Assembly: GCA_937919945.1 (NCBI GenBank)
Contig: CALESY010000139.1
Span: forward strand, 1-20,753
Length of the DNA: 20,753 nucleotides
From: an uncultured Chitinophagaceae bacterium
Lineage (GTDB): Bacteria > Bacteroidota > Bacteroidia > Chitinophagales > Chitinophagaceae
Direction: 5' to 3'
Under the pieces are notes generated by a model, which was given only the letters and a program-made list of their open reading frames with translations, did not search any database and was not told the origin of the DNA. The translations under genes were made by a program, and so were the position numbers. Shown here in pieces: positions 1-7,258 of this stretch. Position 1 is the first letter of the stretch. The number at the start of each line of letters is the position of its first letter.

Positions 1-1287
1 AACAGTAGTTCAAATGTTGCAAACAATAACATATTTGCAGCAGGCGTTACCAGCTTCGGAGACTTTACAGGTATTGAGGATGGCATCAACTTCTCAGCAA
101 ATGTAAAAGTGGTAGGTTCTGCTATCATATGTTCAGGCAACAGTGTTACACTGAATGCAAGCCCTGTATCAAGTGGTTCTACTACATATACTTATCAGTG
201 GAGGCGCAATGGTTTTGATATACCGGGTGCTATCAACAACTCTTATGTAGCAACACTTGGTGGTGACTATACAGTGGTAATAACAGCTACCAGCGTAGTA
301 CCTAACAAAACAGCAGAATCAATCCCTGTATCTGTAACAGTTGTAGCACCGCCTATGGCAGTGGTAAATGCAAGTGGTGCACTTACATATTGTACAGGTA
401 GCAACTTGGTATTGAACGCAGGTACTGTACCGGGTGTTACATACCAATGGCAACTGAATGGTAATAATATACCAGGTGCTACAAACAACACATACAATGT
501 AACAAGTGCCGGTAGCTATACGGTAATCGTTAAAAATATCGGCTGTTCAAGTTCATCATCTGCTACTTTAGTAAATGCCGGTCCGATACTGGTAGAGCTG
601 GGTAATGATATTACAGGTTGCGAAATCAAAGGTGTACCATATGTACTGGATGCAGGTTATCCGGGTGCTAAATACACATGGAGCACAGGCGATACCAGCC
701 AGACTATCAACATCTTCAAAGGTAGTGGCGTATATAGCGTAACGGTAGATGCAGGGCCTAACTGTATAGGTACAGACCAGATAACCGTAAATCTGAGCCC
801 GCTGCCAACAGCTAACGGTATATCTTACCTGCGTAATGGCAACCAATACATCTTCAGCCCGAGCGGCGACCAGAATGTAAATGTATACACATGGTTGTTT
901 GGCGATGGTACGGTAAGTAACAGCAAAAATGTTACTAAGAACATAGACGGCAGCATGACAGTGAAACTGATTATTACCAACAATTGCGGCAGTGATACCA
1001 TCACTATGGCACATTGGGCTACCGGTATAGGTAATACAGTAAATGAAACACTGGAAGCAGATGTATATCCAAACCCTGCTAAAGAGAAAGTAACATTGAG
1101 TGTGAAAGGAGCTAACATCAAAGACATCACCGTACTGAATGTACTGGGAGAAGTGGTGTACCGTACCGAACTGGATGGTAAAGCTACAGAACACAGCATC
1201 AATGTATCATCATTGGCAGCAGGCAGGTACATCATCCGTGCTAACACTACGGAAGGTGCTATCAACAAGCCGTTCAATGTACAATAA
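1..1287 (+). CDS. Secreted Ig-like/PKD repeat protein with T9SS C-terminal sorting tail (5' end outside window)
   Basis: The reading frame is open from the first base, so this is the C-terminal part of a longer protein. Three successive beta-sandwich repeats are visible. The first two (about 109-330 and 370-580) share a Cys near the start, a YQW core and a GxYTV end, with an IPGA.NN.Y motif between. The third (about 595-790) has a Cys, the LDAGYPGAKYTWSTG core and an SGVYSVTV end, as in gliding and adhesion proteins of Bacteroidota. A PKD-like domain with WLFGDG follows (about 830-1000). The last ~80 residues hold YPNPAKEKVTLSV, a middle VLNVLGEVVY and a final LAAGRYIIRANT, the type A Por secretion tail that directs export through the type IX system and anchoring or release at the surface. 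The repeats suggest binding or adhesion; no catalytic domain is visible here, but one could lie upstream of the window. Confidence 0.88.
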   Translation, partial: NSSSNVANNNIFAAGVTSFGDFTGIEDGINFSANVKVVGSAIICSGNSVTLNASPVSSGSTTYTYQWRRNGFDIPGAINNSYVATLGGDYTVVITATSVVPNKTAESIPVSVTVVAPPMAVVNASGALTYCTGSNLVLNAGTVPGVTYQWQLNGNNIPGATNNTYNVTSAGSYTVIVKNIGCSSSSSATLVNAGPILVELGNDITGCEIKGVPYVLDAGYPGAKYTWSTGDTSQTINIFKGSGVYSVTVDAGPNCIGTDQITVNLSPLPTANGISYLRNGNQYIFSPSGDQNVNVYTWLFGDGTVSNSKNVTKNIDGSMTVKLIITNNCGSDTITMAHWATGIGNTVNETLEADVYPNPAKEKVTLSVKGANIKDITVLNVLGEVVYRTELDGKATEHSINVSSLAAGRYIIRANTTEGAINKPFNVQ

Positions 1288-1321
1288 TACAAGGAGGTAA
1301 CAACCTCACTATAACAGATAT

Positions 1322-1357
1322 AGAATGCCACCGAAAAACGGTGGCATTCTATTTTTT
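1322..1357 (+). terminator. Intrinsic terminator after the T9SS-tail gene
   Basis: A perfect 12-bp stem (1322-1333 with 1339-1350) closes a five-A loop and is followed by ATTTTTT. It lies 35 bases past the stop codon of the upstream gene. Confidence 0.9.
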
Positions 1358-1388
1358 GACTTGTTTATCAATGAAGCTTGTGGTGAAT

Positions 1389-1421
1389 AAAGAAGCCAAT
1401 GCACAGTGCATTGGCTTCTTC
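1389..1421 (-). terminator. Hairpin terminator for convergent zapA
   Basis: A 13-bp perfect inverted repeat (1391-1403 with 1407-1419) with a 3-base loop, extendable by A1390-T1420. It lies 26 bases beyond the zapA stop on the minus strand. Its tail on that strand (TTTATTC) is only moderately T-rich, so a rho-independent role is likely but not certain. It may also act on the plus strand as a back-up. Confidence 0.6.
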
Positions 1422-1446
1422 TTATATAGTTTGTTTGGGTGGTAGT

Positions 1447-1737
1447 TTATTTATGTATTATAGCGTCTATTTTGCCTATAATATCTGTAAGTTCTTTCTT
1501 AAATAACGGGTTGTGGGCATTGCCTTCTGTTGCACCATCAGCTGCATATGTAAGCAGGCACATGGCAAGAAAATCCTGATCGTCTTTACCGGCATATTGG
1601 TTGCGTAACTCCGTAATCTTATCATCGGCTACCTTTACTGCTTTGCGTACAGCCTCTTCTTCTTCGGGCTTGATGCGTATGCGGTAGCTACGCCCTGACA
1701 GCCAAACATTGATTGATAAAAGGTTACTTTCTTCCAT
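1447..1737 (-). CDS. zapA: Cell division protein ZapA
   Basis: A 96-residue protein of ZapA size and layout. ZapA is a small cytoplasmic dimer or tetramer that binds FtsZ and promotes bundling of protofilaments in the Z ring. The N-terminal half has the family's beta-strand block (INVWLSGRSYRIRIKPEEEE) followed by a helix with EEAVRKAVKVADDKITELRNQY, and the C-terminal half is a long helix expected to form the coiled coil. The start is ATG at 1737. It lies 15 bases downstream of lspA on the same strand and has no recognisable promoter of its own, so it is probably co-transcribed with lspA. The match to the family rests on the N-terminal pattern and length. Confidence 0.85.
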   Translation of the reverse strand: MEESNLLSINVWLSGRSYRIRIKPEEEEAVRKAVKVADDKITELRNQYAGKDDQDFLAMCLLTYAADGATEGNAHNPLFKKELTDIIGKIDAIIHK

Positions 1738-1752
1738 AATGCTAATTGTGCT

Positions 1753-2391
1753 TTAAAGTGTAGTAGTAGCTGCGGTGCTTTCTTCCAGCTTTTTGTGTAT
1801 CAGCTTTTTCTGAAAGAAAACCAATATAAGTACACCTGTTGATATAGCCGCATCAGCAATATTGAATACAGGCTCGAAAAATTCAAAACTTTTACCTCCT
1901 ACAAAAGGTATCCAAGTAGGTAGTGTTGTGTTAATGAGCGGGAAATAGAGCATGTCAACCACCTTGCCGTGAAACAGCTTACCGTAGCCTTGCCCCCATG
2001 GTACTAATTTAGCTACATGGAAACTGCTTTCGGTAAATATCATGCCATAGAAAATACTGTCTATCAGGTTGCCTAATGCACCTGCCAGTATTAACGAGCC
2101 ACATATAATAGCTCCTTTGCTATATTGTTTATTCACCAAACGCTTCAGCAGGAAGAAGCCAAACACAACAGCAACTAAACGGAATAATGTGAGTATAAGC
2201 TTACCTGTAGGTGCTTCGTTCAGCTTCATGCCAAAAGCCATACCCTCATTTTCAATAAAATGCAGTTGAAACCAATTACCCAAAATAGGCATTGGCTGCC
2301 CATAATAGAAGTTTGTTTTGATATAAAACTTCAGCCACTGGTCTATGATGATGATAAAAACAATAATAAATATGGCGTTACGATATTTCAC
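1753..2391 (-). CDS. lspA: Lipoprotein signal peptidase (signal peptidase II)
   Basis: An inner-membrane aspartyl protease that removes the signal peptide from diacylated prolipoproteins, such as the two Omp28-like lipoproteins encoded nearby. Four membrane segments are visible (about 5-22, 67-85, 94-112, 180-195). Family motifs are N48EGMAFG, G107NLID, K143VVD with catalytic Asp146, and F176NIAD with catalytic Asp180. At 212 residues it is longer than the enterobacterial enzyme because of an insert of about 30 residues (112-142) between GNLID and VVD; to my knowledge this is usual in Bacteroidota. The start is GTG at 2391; an in-frame TAA lies four codons upstream and the next Met is residue 35, so no other start fits. 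A TATCTTTG -7 element lies just upstream. Confidence 0.95.
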   Translation of the reverse strand: MKYRNAIFIIVFIIIIDQWLKFYIKTNFYYGQPMPILGNWFQLHFIENEGMAFGMKLNEAPTGKLILTLFRLVAVVFGFFLLKRLVNKQYSKGAIICGSLILAGALGNLIDSIFYGMIFTESSFHVAKLVPWGQGYGKLFHGKVVDMLYFPLINTTLPTWIPFVGGKSFEFFEPVFNIADAAISTGVLILVFFQKKLIHKKLEESTAATTTL

Positions 2392-2417
2392 CTGCTTTGG
2401 TTAATTATTTGAATGGA

Positions 2418-2425
2418 CAAAGATA
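2418..2425 (-). promoter_or_regulatory. Bacteroidota-type -7 element for lspA-zapA
   Basis: On the minus strand this reads TATCTTTG, an exact match to the TAnnTTTG element, 26 bases before the lspA GTG. No TTG (-33) element is seen at the expected 19-23 base spacing. Confidence 0.5.
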
Positions 2426-2462
2426 CATTCTTGATACGTTAGTTTCTTAGCTGTATAATATG

Positions 2463-2488
2463 AAAAGGGCGAAGTATATACTCCGCCC
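2463..2488 (-). terminator. Terminator after the TonB-dependent receptor gene
   Basis: GGGCG/CGCCC stem (2467-2471 with 2484-2488), continued by AGT/ACT after one A.C mismatch, with an ATAT loop. On the minus strand it is followed by TTTTC. It starts 27 bases past the receptor stop codon and separates that gene from lspA. Confidence 0.65.
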
Positions 2489-2514
2489 ACAACAATTTAA
2501 CATATTCCAACCTA

Positions 2515-4716
2515 TTACAAATTACCGCGTATAGTAATGACGAAGTTGCGCCCCGGTGCGCTGATACCCGATGCGAACTGTCTGTAATGGCTATCCATAA
2601 TGTTTTCAAGTGCTATTTGTATACCCATATATTGGTTTATCTGATAACCTGTACGTACGTTTAGTGTGTACCATGCAGGCATACCATTGGGGGTAGCATA
2701 CACTAAGTTATCTTCGCCCGAAGGGCTATAATCTTTCAGGCGTTTCCATGCGTTGTACAATGCAAACACCTCTCCGCTAAAGCGTTTTTGCCTGTACATA
2801 ATACTTGTTTTGCCGAATGTTGGCGGTATATGGTCGAGTGGTACTTCGATACCTGCGCTATTGATATACCTGCCATACGTATGGGATACAGAACTATAGA
2901 GGCTTACATAACGGTTTAGCTTAGCGGTAATGACTGCATTAAAACCGTATAGGTATGCCTCTGCTTTGTTTTGGTTGGCCAACACTGCGGTTAGCTTACC
3001 GTCATACATCACACTGTCTTGTCCGTTGAGGGTAAATTTATCAGCAATAATGGCATTGCTGAACCAAGTGTAGAAACCGGTTACTTCCACTTTCACTTTG
3101 TCATTGGCGTAGGTAATGCCGAGGTCGGTATTATAGGTATACTCTGGCTGCAGATTAGGATTAGGTACAAACAGAGCTGTTCCTGCTGCAGATTCAAACA
3201 CTTTTGCCATATCATCTACATTCGGCGAGCGGAACCCTGTAGATCCATTTACAGCAAAACGCCAGTATGTAGCTGGCATATACACTAAACCCAGATTGCC
3301 ACTTAAAACGGTATTGTTTTGCTTAGCAGTGTTGAATGGGAATGGGTAGAAGGTAGTATCGTCAAAGCGGCTGTTGAGGGATACATAATTCAGCCTGATG
3401 CCGTCATTCAGTATCAGCTTGTCTTGCACAATCTTGTAGATGTGTTGCGCATACACCGCACCATAGTATATATTGCTGCCGCCGTTGGGGTAGCGTGTAT
3501 CTATAGGTTTGCTTTGTTTGGTAACGATGTCTATACCAGTAGCTTTAGATTGTACGTCGTTGTACTGCCCGTCTGTACCGATGGTCAATTCATGCGTGCC
3601 TAATTTTTTGCGAACGTCAACGAAGTAGCCAATCACATTTACATCTTCAAAACGCTGCTGCAACTCATTACTGCCGCGTGTGCGCTGATGCCTGCTTTCT
3701 TGTATATATTGGTAGTTTACGCCCGCCCTTACCTCATCTGCAAAGCCCAAGTTTTTAGCATCCAACTGGTAGGCAGCCATACTACGGCGTTGCGGACCAT
3801 AGTACCACTCTGCAAAGCGTAGCTTGCCATTTCGTATATCCGTCAGCCTGTCGTAGCGGGGTATATCGCTGCTGTTACTTAGCTGCAGGTTCAGCGTGTG
3901 GTTTACTTTGCTGCTCTGCTGAAAGCGTATTTTTTGCAGTATGTCGTATTGCATATACCCGCTCTCTTTTTGTATGAAAGGATTGGGGTTTTTAACGATA
4001 CTGTCTTTGTCATTGACGCGGGCAACATATTCATTGCGCAAACCGAAACCATTATAAAACGGATTCATATTCGAACCCATTCGCAAGTCGCCAAACTGGC
4101 TATATGTAACAGATGTAAGGAATGCCAGTTTGCGCAAGCCGATGTTGAAGTGAATATGTCCTGTGCCCTCATTGTTTGCAGAGCTATAGCGTGTCATGAA
4201 ATTGGCATTGAACTTTGCCTGCCTGCTGCCCGATAGTTCTGCCTGTTTGGTAGTGAATACCATTACACCCCCTAATGCGTCGCTGCCATAGAGGGTAGAT
4301 GCAGGACCGAACATAACCTCGGCGCGCTCCAGCATATTATTATCAACTGTGATGATATTTTGTAAATGTCCGCTACGGTATATGGCATTATTCATGCGTA
4401 CACCGTCAACTACCATCAGTACACGGCTTGCCTCAAAACCACGTAATACAGGACTGCCACCACCTGATTGGCTGCGTTGTACAAATATATTGCCCGTTTG
4501 CTCCAGCAGAGTAGCCGTTGTTTGCGGCATAGCCCATTCCATTTCTTTAGATGATATGGTGAGTATCTGTTGTGCAATATTTTTTTTATTCTCTTTGAAC
4601 TTTGAAGAGGAAAAAACCACTTCATTCAGCCCTATCGAATGAATGCTGTCTTGTTGTGCAATTGCATTGTGCCAGATTGCCACACAAGCCAATGCAATAA
4701 CTATATGCTTATGCAT
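2515..4716 (-). CDS. TonB-dependent outer-membrane receptor, heme/hemoglobin-receptor-like
   Basis: A 733-residue outer-membrane receptor. A signal peptide (1-20, ending AIA|QQ) is followed by a TonB-box-like EVVFSSS (32-38), a plug domain (about 45-155, with VLRGFEASRVLMVVDGVRMN and ERAEVMFGPASTLYGSDALGG) and a long beta barrel ending in NFVITIRGNL. Two barrel motifs, F495RSPN and N519PNL, correspond to the FRAP/NPNL pair of heme receptors such as HmuR and HemR; Ala is replaced by Ser in the first. The plug also has YRSGHLQN with His117. Heme or hemoprotein uptake is therefore the best guess, but the ligand is inferred: cobalamin or other metal-complex receptors look similar. It is the last gene of a minus-strand run, 49 bases after a small membrane protein gene and two Omp28-like lipoprotein genes, and is followed by a terminator. 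Confidence 0.88.
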   Translation of the reverse strand: MHKHIVIALACVAIWHNAIAQQDSIHSIGLNEVVFSSSKFKENKKNIAQQILTISSKEMEWAMPQTTATLLEQTGNIFVQRSQSGGGSPVLRGFEASRVLMVVDGVRMNNAIYRSGHLQNIITVDNNMLERAEVMFGPASTLYGSDALGGVMVFTTKQAELSGSRQAKFNANFMTRYSSANNEGTGHIHFNIGLRKLAFLTSVTYSQFGDLRMGSNMNPFYNGFGLRNEYVARVNDKDSIVKNPNPFIQKESGYMQYDILQKIRFQQSSKVNHTLNLQLSNSSDIPRYDRLTDIRNGKLRFAEWYYGPQRRSMAAYQLDAKNLGFADEVRAGVNYQYIQESRHQRTRGSNELQQRFEDVNVIGYFVDVRKKLGTHELTIGTDGQYNDVQSKATGIDIVTKQSKPIDTRYPNGGSNIYYGAVYAQHIYKIVQDKLILNDGIRLNYVSLNSRFDDTTFYPFPFNTAKQNNTVLSGNLGLVYMPATYWRFAVNGSTGFRSPNVDDMAKVFESAAGTALFVPNPNLQPEYTYNTDLGITYANDKVKVEVTGFYTWFSNAIIADKFTLNGQDSVMYDGKLTAVLANQNKAEAYLYGFNAVITAKLNRYVSLYSSVSHTYGRYINSAGIEVPLDHIPPTFGKTSIMYRQKRFSGEVFALYNAWKRLKDYSPSGEDNLVYATPNGMPAWYTLNVRTGYQINQYMGIQIALENIMDSHYRQFASGISAPGRNFVITIRGNL

Positions 4717-4765
4717 GTTTATTGTTTTAATAATAGAAAATACCGCAAATACTACGGCAGATTAT

Positions 4766-5305
4766 TTAGCATGAAGTAAAACACGCATCGGGTGGGCTGT
4801 AGGGTAGGGTGGCATAGCCTGAGAGTTGGTGTATGACGGGTAATGTGAATTGCAATGTTGTAGTGTAAGCAAACTGGCTGATAATACTAATTGGCGCAGG
4901 AATCACTGCATCGAAATGCCAAAGAGTTCTCACCGTTTGCTTATCATCATCATTACTGCCATCAAGCATCTTATATAATACTTTGAACAGCTTATTTTCA
5001 AACCTGTCGTAGTGTCCTATGAGGATGATATTTTCACCCTGTGTATATTGTTGTTTGATGTCAAACATTTCTTCGCCATAAGCTATCTCATCATCCTTGT
5101 GCCATATTACTGTTTTGCCATCGCGAAAAACAGTGGTAGGTATAGAGAGTGTATCGCGCATAGCGATGGACTGCCTGTGCAGACGCACATACCGATAGCT
5201 GACAACCCTTGCTGTTTGCCATAGTACAAACCCTGCCATATTACAGGCTATCAGCAGTATGAGTATTGCCGATAGTACGCGTGTGCTATGTGTTTTGCTG
5301 AACAA
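4766..5305 (-). CDS. Small membrane-anchored protein of unknown function, partner gene of the TonB receptor
   Basis: A 179-residue protein I cannot assign to a named family. Residues 10-29 form a hydrophobic N-terminal anchor. A polar region follows with DEIAYGEEMFDIK and IGHYDRFENKLFKVLYKML, and the end is rich in Pro and Cys (SPPDACFTSC). A single N-terminal anchor, a soluble domain and a PP-containing tail beside a TonB receptor is an arrangement I believe recurs in Bacteroidota, but I cannot name it. No ATG fits: the frame runs in phase from the upstream gene's TAA, and the first plausible initiator is TTG at 5305; the next ATG (residue 23) would cut the membrane segment. The TTG sits in the T-run after a hairpin. 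The gene ends 49 bases before the receptor gene, so the two are probably co-transcribed. Confidence 0.65.
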   Translation of the reverse strand: MFSKTHSTRVLSAILILLIACNMAGFVLWQTARVVSYRYVRLHRQSIAMRDTLSIPTTVFRDGKTVIWHKDDEIAYGEEMFDIKQQYTQGENIILIGHYDRFENKLFKVLYKMLDGSNDDDKQTVRTLWHFDAVIPAPISIISQFAYTTTLQFTLPVIHQLSGYATLPYSPPDACFTSC

Positions 5306-5330
5306 AAAAATGCCCTGTGTTAACAGGGCA
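5304..5330 (-). terminator. Hairpin with T-run after the Omp28-like pair (terminator or 5' leader hairpin)
   Basis: An 8-bp stem (5311-5318 with 5323-5330) with loop GTTA, followed on the minus strand by seven T. It begins 27 bases after the stop of the upstream lipoprotein gene. The T-run leads directly into the TTG start of the next gene, and a TAAGTTTG element lies just upstream, so the hairpin may instead be the 5' end of the next transcript. Confidence 0.6.
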
Positions 5331-5337
5331 AATAAAA

Positions 5338-5345
5338 CAAACTTA
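5338..5345 (-). promoter_or_regulatory. Possible -7 element for the small membrane protein/receptor transcript
   Basis: Minus strand TAAGTTTG, an exact TAnnTTTG match, between the stop of the upstream lipoprotein gene and the hairpin. No TTG element is found at the usual distance upstream, so it is tentative. Confidence 0.35.
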
Positions 5346-5356
5346 TTTGGTATTTT

Positions 5357-6232
5357 TTAGGGTGTTTTTACCTTTATTTCCTCAGCCTGCAATACTTCTT
5401 TTTCTTCGCCGAGGTTGTTGTGCAGGAATACTACCAACTCGCAGTTTTCAGGTTTCCATGCTGCATCTATCTTATAACTGAAATTGCCCTCAAACACCCT
5501 GCCTGCTTCTTTGGTAGAGATGGTTGATAGTATTTCAACACCACTTACAGGTGTTACCAGTTTGCGCAGTACGTGCTTGAAGTTGTAGAATGTGTCTATA
5601 TTAGTTGGGTATTTCTGAGCATCTACCACATCATTTTCAATTATGGCAACACTAATGAATTGTTTACCAGTTATAGTTTTTGTATATGCTGTTTTTACAC
5701 GTACGGTTCCCTCTCCTTTAGCGGCATCGTAGCTATTAGTAAGCTTTAGGTTAACTACACTTGTTGCCTTTATCCGTTCATCAATTGTGCCAGACCAAAA
5801 ATCCCTGTCTATTTGTCTGGTGCCATTCAATTGCATACGGTCTATACCACCAACAGGTATAAATACTAATGCACCGCCATAGTGAGCATTGATAATATCA
5901 GTGACATGTTGATTCCTGAAATCATATTTGCTTAAATTCTTTATAGGCCCACCTGTTGGATTATTATTGGGATGCATCTCGATTTTTATGAGTCTATCGG
6001 GGTATTTTGCATCTATACCTTTTAATATTTCTCGTGCAGCAGGGCATCCGGTACAGCTTGCTCCCGTAAACTCTTCAATCAGTATTTTTTTAGGGGTAGC
6101 TTTTTCAATTGCTGCTGTGTACGCTGTGTCATTTGATGATACAACACTGCCGCTACCGTTAACAATTATATCCTTCTCTTTGCAAGATGCAAATAGAGCA
6201 ATACCCAATAAACAAATGCTTAAACGCTTCAT
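5357..6232 (-). CDS. Omp28-like lipoprotein with thioredoxin-type CxxC motif (copy 1)
   Basis: A 291-residue predicted lipoprotein. The signal peptide ends in a lipobox-like LFAS-Cys17. The mature part begins with a thioredoxin-fold core, KKILIEEFTGASCTGCPAAR with Cys60-xx-Cys63, followed by FRNQ, VGGIDR, LKLTNSY, TGKQ and FKHVLRKLV blocks and an immunoglobulin-like C-terminal part. This is the pattern of the Omp28-related outer-membrane protein family, named after a Porphyromonas gingivalis surface protein. Its biochemical role is unsettled; the CxxC could act in thiol exchange or metal binding, which is inference. It is 29 bases downstream of a paralog (copy 2). The last 51 residues are identical in the two copies, whereas the rest differs at many positions. 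A hairpin lies beyond the stop. Confidence 0.85.
   Translation of the reverse strand: MKRLSICLLGIALFASCKEKDIIVNGSGSVVSSNDTAYTAAIEKATPKKILIEEFTGASCTGCPAAREILKGIDAKYPDRLIKIEMHPNNNPTGGPIKNLSKYDFRNQHVTDIINAHYGGALVFIPVGGIDRMQLNGTRQIDRDFWSGTIDERIKATSVVNLKLTNSYDAAKGEGTVRVKTAYTKTITGKQFISVAIIENDVVDAQKYPTNIDTFYNFKHVLRKLVTPVSGVEILSTISTKEAGRVFEGNFSYKIDAAWKPENCELVVFLHNNLGEEKEVLQAEEIKVKTP
5373..5485. repeat. Direct repeat, unit A (113 bp identical to unit B)
   Basis: These 113 bases in the 3' end of lipoprotein copy 1 are identical to 6278-6390 in copy 2, offset by 905 bases in the same orientation. Differences, including synonymous ones, begin again on both sides (T5486 side: G versus A; 5372: C versus T). 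Confidence 0.95.
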
Positions 6233-6261
6233 AGGGTCGGTTGATTTATATGAATGATTTT

Positions 6262-7155
6262 TTAGGGCGTTTTTACTTTTATTTCCTCAGCCTGCAATAC
6301 TTCTTTTTCTTCGCCGAGGTTGTTGTGCAGGAATACTACCAACTCGCAGTTTTCAGGTTTCCATGCTGCATCTATCTTATAACTGAAATTACCCTCAAAC
6401 ACACGCCCAGCTTCTTTGGCAGGTATAGTAGCTAATATCTCGGCACCGTTGGCAGGCGTTACCAGTTTACGTAACACATGCTTGAAGGTGTAGAATGTAT
6501 CAATACGTGTAGGATAGTCTTGTGCATCAACAATATTGTTTTCTACAATGGCAAGGCTTATATACTGTTTGCCGGTTATGGCTTTAGTATAAGATACACG
6601 TACACGTACACTACCCTCTGCAGTAGCCGCATTGTAACTATTGGTCAATTTCAGGTTGGCACTGCTTGCCAGTTTCAGGCGTTCGTCAATAAACCCTGGC
6701 CAGTCTGCTTTGTCAATAAGCCTAGAGCCTTTATATGGTATACGGTCTATACCAGCAATGGGTATGCCTGTAGTAAATGCACCACCGTAGAAGGTAGAAA
6801 GTATATCAGATACTGATTGATTCCTGAAATCATATTTACCCAAATCCTTCACTGGTCCGCCAAGTGGGTGCTCTTTCGGATGCAATTCCATTTTTACCAA
6901 TCTGCCGGGATATTGTGCATCTATACCACTCAGTACATCTCTGGCAGCAGGACAGTTTGAGCATTTGGCACCCGTAAACTCTTCAATCAGTATTTTCTTA
7001 GGGGTAGTGGCTTCCGGTGAGCTTAATAAATAGGTTGTATCGCCTGTAGAGGACGGACCGCCAAAGTTGATGATCGGCCCTTTTTCTTTACATCCTTCAC
7101 AAGAACTCAGCATCACAACGGCAGACGCAGCCACCCAAAAGATTGATTTTTTCAT
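6262..7155 (-). CDS. Omp28-like lipoprotein with thioredoxin-type CxxC motif (copy 2)
   Basis: A 297-residue paralog of the next gene downstream. I start at ATG 7155, which gives a clean lipoprotein signal (MKKSIFWVAASAVVMLSS-Cys19); a GTG two codons further up is possible but adds nothing. A second Cys follows three residues later (CEGC). The thioredoxin-like core is KKILIEEFTGAKCSNCPAAR with Cys65-xx-Cys68, followed by HPLGGPVKDLGKYDFRNQ, IAGIDR, LKLTNSYNAA, TGKQYISLAI and the FKHVLRKLV block shared with copy 1. It is the first gene of the minus-strand run that ends with the TonB receptor, and is divergent from rbfA across about 100 bases; I see no exact promoter element for it. Substrate and function are unknown. 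Confidence 0.85.
   Translation of the reverse strand: MKKSIFWVAASAVVMLSSCEGCKEKGPIINFGGPSSTGDTTYLLSSPEATTPKKILIEEFTGAKCSNCPAARDVLSGIDAQYPGRLVKMELHPKEHPLGGPVKDLGKYDFRNQSVSDILSTFYGGAFTTGIPIAGIDRIPYKGSRLIDKADWPGFIDERLKLASSANLKLTNSYNAATAEGSVRVRVSYTKAITGKQYISLAIVENNIVDAQDYPTRIDTFYTFKHVLRKLVTPANGAEILATIPAKEAGRVFEGNFSYKIDAAWKPENCELVVFLHNNLGEEKEVLQAEEIKVKTP
6278..6390. repeat. Direct repeat, unit B (113 bp identical to unit A)
   Basis: Second member of the pair, in the 3' end of lipoprotein copy 2. The identity is far higher than in the rest of the two genes, which fits recent gene conversion or unequal exchange. Confidence 0.95.
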
Positions 7156-7230
7156 GAACACATTCAGTATTTTAAGCCTACTAATTTACGCAATCTCCCC
7201 GAATTAGGGCGTATAAAACACCAATTAGGT

Positions 7231-7238
7231 TAACTTTA
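7231..7238 (+). promoter_or_regulatory. Weak candidate -7 element for rbfA
   Basis: TAACTTTA, one mismatch from TAnnTTTG, 20 bases before the rbfA ATG. No TTG element is found at the expected spacing, so support is low. Confidence 0.25.
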
Positions 7239-7258
7239 CACCACAAAAATGACAGAAA

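Noticed and set aside
1798..2100. Long insert in LspA between GNLID and the catalytic VVD motif.
   Set aside because: To my knowledge, Bacteroidota LspA proteins usually carry a similar insert, and all catalytic residues are in place.
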